Positions 59,101 to 64,000 of a stretch of 64,000 nt of DNA are shown here, in pieces. The first letter of the stretch is position 1. Every line of letters starts with the position of its first letter. The notes beneath the pieces were generated by a model. The model worked only from the letters and a program-made list of their open reading frames with translations, had not been told where the DNA came from and searched no databases. Made by a program: the position numbers and the translations under genes. Source of the stretch: Ricinus communis (Eukaryota > Streptophyta > Magnoliopsida > Malpighiales > Euphorbiaceae); contig NC_063264.1 in assembly GCF_019578655.1 (NCBI RefSeq), forward strand, positions 13,123,213 through 13,187,212. The letters are read 5' to 3'.

Positions 59101-61605
59101 ATAATTATATGTTTGGAAGTGCAAGTCTTCATCAATCCGCAAAGTTCTTATATGAACCCAAAACTTGATTTCCCACAAGGTAGAAAATGAAAATAATATT
59201 CTCACTAGCCTCAAGTATTCAGTTGCATGCGGTGTTTATAGTGTGAAAGCCCTCATTCCATAAGAAGCAGAAACTACAAGCTAAATATGAATAAATAAAT
59301 AAATAATGATGAATAAACTAAAGTCAAATCATAAACCAAAGAAGAGTTGACTGGTCAACAACTCTCGTAGTCCCAAATTTTATGAGCCAGCTTTACGGAA
59401 CCAAGAGAGAATTCACATAGGCCTACCTAATAATACTTCGACCCAAATTACTTCATTGTAAGCATCCCAAACATCAAAATGCTCACATTCTCGCTTGTAT
59501 TATACTTGGATTAATTGAAAACAACATGATTTCTTTCTCCTTTACACGCATGGATTTACATCTCATCTTGCTTAATCATCAAGTCACGCCCAAGTCCACC
59601 GGCAAAGCTTGTCAATTGTGTTCCCATGATTCCTTATGCCAATCCTTGCATCATCTGGAGTCCCTGTGCCTAGAGGAACAAGGAATGATTTAGAACCTAA
59701 TAGTGCAATGAATTAGAATATTTGGGCGTGTCTTGATACTCGGCTTTCCCTCTTTCCTCCAAAACATTCCTCTACAATTACTTGGAGAATTATATCAATA
59801 CTCTATTAACTAATTTTCTTCCTTCACATTTGTCCAAGCATTGCATCGTTGCCTATGATTGCCACTTCCACACGCTTTAACTCAATACTCGTGTTTATGC
59901 TTACCAAATAAAATCAAACCATCATATTAAACATAGATTAGAAAGGGACGAATAAAAGAAATGAAGAAATGAGAGCATAGGTAGGATTTTGGATCTAGTA
60001 AGAGAAGAAATTGCAAGTTCTTTATTCTTCCATATGACTACGTGTAAGGATCAAATGATATGCTCACTAGCCTCAAATATTTAGTTACATGTGGTTTTCA
60101 TAGTGCAAAAGTAGTCATTCCATATGAAGAAGAAACTACAAGCTAAATTTGAACAAACAAATAAATAAATAAAGTCAAATAGGAGTTAATGTCCTAAATT
60201 TTATGAGCAAGGGAAAATTCACGTGGGCCTATCTAATAATAGTCTAGCCTAAATTACTTCATTATATGTGTCCTAAATATCAAATCGCTTGCATTCCCAC
60301 TTGGATTAATATGGGTTTCAATCAAGGATTTGGGTCTCGTCTTATTTGATCATCAAGTCACGCCCCAATCCCACTGATAAAACTTGTCAATTGTGTTCCC
60401 ATGATTTCTTACACTAATCTTTATGTCATCAAGAGTCCTCATGCCCAGAGGAACAAGGAATGGTGAAGATTCTAATGGTGCAAAACCTGAATCAGAATAT
60501 TGGAGCATGTCTCGATTCTTGTCGTTCCCTCTTTCCCTAGAAGATTCGTCTGCGATCATTTGGAGAATGCTAGTGATACTCGACCAACTTCATTATATGC
60601 GTCTTAAACATCAAAATGTGCATATTCCCACTTGGATTAATCGAAAGCAACATGATTTCTCCATCACGCGCATGGATATCTGTCTCGTCTTGCTTGATAA
60701 TCAAGTCAAGCTACAATACCACTAATGAAGCTTGTCAATTAAGTTCCTATGACTCCTTAACGAAAAGAAGAAAAAATTTGCATAGGCATACCTAATAATA
60801 CTTGGGCCTAATATGCTTCATTATATGCCTCCCCAAGCATCAAAATGCACGCATTCCCACTTCCATTAATCGAAGGCAATATGATTTCTCCCTTACGCGC
60901 GTGGATTAGCATCTCGTGCTGCTTGATCATTAAGTCCCACCCCAGTGCCACTGATCAAGCTTGTCAATTTCATTCCCATGATTCCTTAATGAAAAATAAA
61001 GGAAATTTTGAGTGGGCGTACCGATTAACACTTTGGCCCAATTGACTTCATTAGATGCCTCCCAAACTACAAAACTCCCTCATTCTCGGTTGGATTAACA
61101 AAAAGCAACGTGATTTTATGTGGGTGGATTATCATCTCGTCCTGCTTGATTATCAAACTAAGCCCCATTGCCACTGGTCAAGCTTATCAATTGCACTCCC
61201 ATAAGTCCTTACGTTAATCCTTGTGTTATTGAAAGTCCTCGTGCCTTGAGGAAGAAGGAATGATGAAGATCCCAAAGGTGCAATCCTGAATTGGAATATT
61301 TGGGTGCGCCTTGATTCTCTTCATTGAGAGATTTATATCAATACTCGTTCAACAAATTTTCTTTCTTCGTTTTATCCAAACATGGGATCGGTGCATACGA
61401 GTGCCACTTCCATGCGCTTTCACTCAAGACTCATGTTTCTACTCCCCAAATAAAAACAAACTATCATACTAGATAGAGATTAGAAAGAGAGACATAAAAG
61501 AAACAAATAAAATGAGAAAATAGGTAGGTTTTCGATCCGATAAGAAAAGAAATCACAAGTTCTTGGTTCTCTTCTATAAGGCTAAGTGTATTATTCAAAT
61601 CGAAT
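59101..61605 (-). repeat. LDR repeat array, block 8 (LTR-sense minus)
   Basis: Orientation flips at about 59100, where 'cctatattctcatttgttcg' (plus-sense) is joined through a short unmatched stretch to 'caagtcttcatcaatccgcaaagttc' (minus-sense). About two and a half copies; TATA-like antisense words lie near 59227 and 60091. It ends at about 61605, where RT sequence begins directly. Confidence 0.82.
60590..61210 (-). repeat. Amplified subrepeat of LDR, second locus
   Basis: The block containing 'acttcattatatgcgtc', 'gattaatcgaaagcaa', 'gatttctcc' and 'cttgatcatcaag..gcttgtcaatt' is present about three times in a row (roughly 60590-60740, 60740-60970, 60970-61190), at spacings near 230 bp. 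It is the same subrepeat as at 7700-8830. Confidence 0.8.
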
Positions 61606-63591
61606 GAACGACAAGTGTTGTGCCCATTTTATTGATGCCTAATAAGGATGGGACTTAGAGGATGTGTGTTGATTATGGCACTGTGAATAAAATAACAGTA
61701 AAATATTGACATCTTATTCCTTGTTTAGATGACATGCTTGATGAGTTGCATGGTGCATGTATATTTTCTAAGATTGATCCTTAGAGTGGTTATCACCAAA
61801 TTAGGATGAAAGATGTTGATGAATGAAAAACCACTTTTAAAATAAAATATGGTTTATATGAATGGTTAGTTATGCCTTTTGGATTAACTAATGCACCTAG
61901 TACTTTCATGATATTAATGAACCATGTTTTACGTGTATTCTTCAGAAAGTTTATTGTTGTGTATTTGGATGATATACTTGTGTATAGTAAGTCATTAAAT
62001 TAACACATTAAGCATATGCATTTAGTACTGGAAGAGAAGGTTAAGGCAATCAAGGAGTTGCTTACACCTAAGTGTATTGGAGATGTTCGCTCATTTTTTT
62101 GTGATTTTATTACCGCACCATAAACCAAAATAATCAAGTAGAGTGTGGGATTCAAGTGGGGAGATGCTAAAGAGAAAGTGTTTAACACGCTTAAAGATAA
62201 GTTGATTTTTGCCCCTTTACTTTCTTTGCCTAACTTTTCTAATACCTTTGAAATTGAATGTGATACTTCAAGTTTGGGGATGGGAGTCATTCTTATGCAA
62301 GAAGGAAAGCCAATTGCTTACTTTAGTGAAAAGCTAAACGAGGCAGCCTTGAAGTATCCACTTATGATAAGGAGATGTATGCATTAGTGAGAGCTTTGCG
62401 AACATTGCAGCATTATATATAGCCTAAAGAGTTTGTGTTTCACACCAATCACGAACCTTTGAAGTATTTGAAGGGTCAACAAAAGCTTAACAATCATCAT
62501 GCAAAGTGGAATGAGTTTATCAAATCTTCTCCATATGTTAGAGGGTATAAACAAGGTAAGGAAAACATAGTTGCTGATACATTATCTTGAAGGTATGTGC
62601 TTCTTAGCACTCTTGATGCTAAATTGCTTGGCTTTGAGTATATTAAAGATTTATATAACGATGACCATGATTTTAGCAAGTTTTATAATGCATTTGAAAA
62701 GTTTACATGTGAAAAGTACTATAGGCATAATGGATTCTTATTTAAGGATAATAAATTATATGTACCTAAGAGTAGATTGCTTGAACTTTTAGTAATAGAA
62801 GCACATTAGGGTGGTCTTATGGAGCATTTTAGAGTTGCTAAGACTTTAGATATTTTACATGATCACTTTCATTGGCCAAACATGCATATAGAAGTGCAAA
62901 GAATTTATGGTAAGTGCATTGTGTGTAGACAAGCTAAGTTTAAATCTAAGCCTCTTGGATTATATATACCACTACCTGTATCTAGTATGCCTTGGATTGA
63001 TATTTCTATGGATTTTATTTTGGGTTTACCTAGGTCAAAACGTGGGAATGATTCTATTTTTGTGGTTGTAGATTGCTTTTCTAAGATGGCATATTTTATT
63101 GCTTTTCATAAGACTAATGATGCACTACACATTGTTGTTTGTTCTTTAAAGAGATTTTTCATTTACATGGTATGCCTAGATCTATTATTACTAATAGGGA
63201 TGCAAAATTCCAGTTTTTTTTTAAGGACTTTATGAGGTAAATTAGGAACTAAGTTATTATTTTCTACTACATGTCACCCCCAAAACTGATGGTCAAACTA
63301 AGGTAATAAATTGCACTTTGGGTCAATTATTCCAAACATTGATTAAGAAGAATTTGAACACTTGGGAAGATTGTTTGCCATATATTGAATTTGCTTATAA
63401 TTGTAGTGTGCATTTATCTACTCATTATTGCCCTATTGAGATTGTTTATGGTTTTATTCCTTTGAGTCCATTGGATTTATCTCCTTTTGACCTTTGCATA
63501 TGAGAGTTGATTTAGATGGTCAAAAGAAGGTTTATTTTGTTAGGGCATTACATGAAAAGGTGCGCTTGAATCCTCACAAGGAAGGAGGGAA
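61606..63591 (+). pseudogene. pol: Decayed Ty3/gypsy pol: RT, RNase H, integrase
   Basis: RT starts in mid-domain (PILLMPNKDGT) and continues with [36 protein letters not shown] and the YLDD catalytic motif at 61962-61973, with five or more stops. About 50 residues are missing after 62035. RNase H (62145-62387: FEIECDTSSLGMGVILMQEG) is followed by a one-base loss near 62361; ALVRALRTLQHY and [13 protein letters not shown] continue in the next frame. Integrase: EAH, stop, GGLMEHF and CIVCRQAK (zinc region, 62800-62940), [17 protein letters not shown] (first aspartate), a shift near 63165, ITNRDAKF (second aspartate) and DGQTKVIN (about 63289), where the catalytic glutamate of DGQTEVVN is lysine. 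The frame from 63494 crosses the polypurine tract into the LTR. It is inactive. Confidence 0.88.
63578..63591 (+). promoter_or_regulatory. Polypurine tract of Ty3/gypsy element
   Basis: AAGGAAGGAGGGAA immediately before TGATGCGAATTC. The tracts of LDR (consensus GGAGGAAAGAGGGAA) are very similar. Confidence 0.85.
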
Positions 63592-64000
63592 TGATGCGAA
63601 TTCTACAAGCACAAGGAATCCTACTCCGACTAGGAATCCTACTTTCACTAGGAATTCTAGTCCCACGAGGAGTCCTACTCCAACTAGGAATCCTACTTCC
63701 ACTAGGAATAGTCCCACGAGGAGTCCTACTTCAACTAGGAATTCTTCTCCAACTAGGAATCTTAATCCAATTAGATTGTAGACAAGCCACTCAAATATGA
63801 TGGACCAATGACTAGAGCTCACATGAAAAAGGTCAAGGATGCTTTAGGAGTGTTCGTGAAGCAAGAGTTGAAGCTTGGATTGGAGATCCAAAGTCCAAGT
63901 GAGATTGGGCTTAATCAAGACAATGGGCCTCAAGATACTCTTATCCACTTAATTCAATAAATGGAGGCACAAACAAGTCAAAATAGGCCTAAATAAACAA
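63592..64000 (+). mobile_element. Start of 3' LTR of Ty3/gypsy element, cut by window end
   Basis: Starts TGATGCGAATTC. After the minisatellite the plus strand shows GATGGACCAATGACTAGAGC (GPMTR tail) and then sequence matching 20770-20870 in inverse orientation. The rest lies beyond the window. Confidence 0.75.
63607..63778 (+). repeat. Minisatellite encoding NPTPTR-like repeats
   Basis: Units of about 18-24 bp, CACTAGGAATCCTACTCC and variants with CACGAGGAGTCC, repeat about nine times. In frame they encode N-P-T-x-T-R or S-P-T-x-T-R. The antisense counterpart is at 20872-21030. The run is inside the LTR, directly after the polypurine tract. Confidence 0.88.

Larger units (their letters stand above)
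63494..63781 (+). pseudogene. Pol C-terminal tail crossing into the 3' LTR
   Basis: The frame reads LHEKVRLNPHKEGGNDANST and then a run of NPTPTR-like repeats. KEGGND is encoded by the polypurine tract and the first bases of the LTR. After a stop at 63779-63781, YDGPMTRAHMKKVKDALGV (about 63797-63853) follows. That matches the GPMTR/GPITR tails inside the LTRs at 24699, 50962 and 11617 (minus). The last part of pol is thus LTR-encoded in this family. Confidence 0.75.

Noticed and set aside
63574..63822. 82-codon minus-strand frame of LVGV/LVE repeats
   Set aside because: Antisense shadow of the minisatellite; no start context or family.

Overview
The window is nuclear, repeat-dense DNA of a flowering plant, most likely a eudicot and probably pericentromeric or otherwise heterochromatic. 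It is AT-rich. Every recognisable protein relic is a plant LTR-retrotransposon gag, protease, RT, RNase H or integrase, and the primer-binding sites are those of plant elements (tRNA-Asp and initiator tRNA-Met). I find no host gene, tRNA, rRNA or CRISPR. The species cannot be read from the sequence.

Layout. 1-7010: a truncated LTR joined head-to-head to a non-autonomous Athila-like element on the minus strand (LTRs 758-2256 and 5489-7010). 7011-12919: a degenerate repeat of about 1 kb, called LDR here (LTR-derived repeat), interrupted by two oppositely oriented LTR pieces. 12920-18936: a nest of at least three broken Ty3/gypsy fragments. 18937-32556: LDR array broken by an LTR-like insertion (20250-21072), a gag-pro-RT fragment on the minus strand (about 22581-24131), a solo LTR with CGGCA target-site duplication (24699-25531) and a solo Athila-like LTR with TGAGT duplication (29418-30919). 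32557-39737: an element of Del/Tekay chromovirus type with 2.7-2.8 kb LTRs, CTATG duplication and a gutted interior. 39738-44853: LDR and another LTR piece. 44854-50925: a structurally complete non-autonomous Athila-like element with GAAAT duplication and a gag interrupted by one stop. 50962-51887: a solo LTR with an imperfect duplication. 51888-61605: LDR. 61606-64000: a decayed Ty3/gypsy pol running into its 3' LTR, which leaves the window.

The most unusual component is LDR: about 28 kb in total, about 29 recognisable copies, roughly 18 in one orientation and 11 in the other. It behaves like a large satellite, but each well-preserved copy has retrotransposon signals in the expected order: a T-rich box and polypurine tract, an open frame running through that tract, a TATAAAAA box, and 76-83 bp later a GTTCTT/AAGAAC inverted repeat. 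The solo LTRs at 24699 and 50962 have the same TATA-to-inverted-repeat spacing (86-90 bp). I infer that LDR is an old tandem and inverted array of LTRs, or of a miniature LTR element, that later served as the landing site for younger elements. The younger insertions with clean 5-bp duplications date the array as older than they are.

How the parts relate. Nothing here encodes a complete transposition machinery. The Athila-like elements keep LTRs, primer site, polypurine tract and part of gag but have no pol, so they would depend on pol from elsewhere. The Ty3/gypsy fragments carry stops, frameshifts, deletions and lost catalytic residues. Several lack any duplication or LTR, which fits insertion followed by deletion, inversion and illegitimate recombination.
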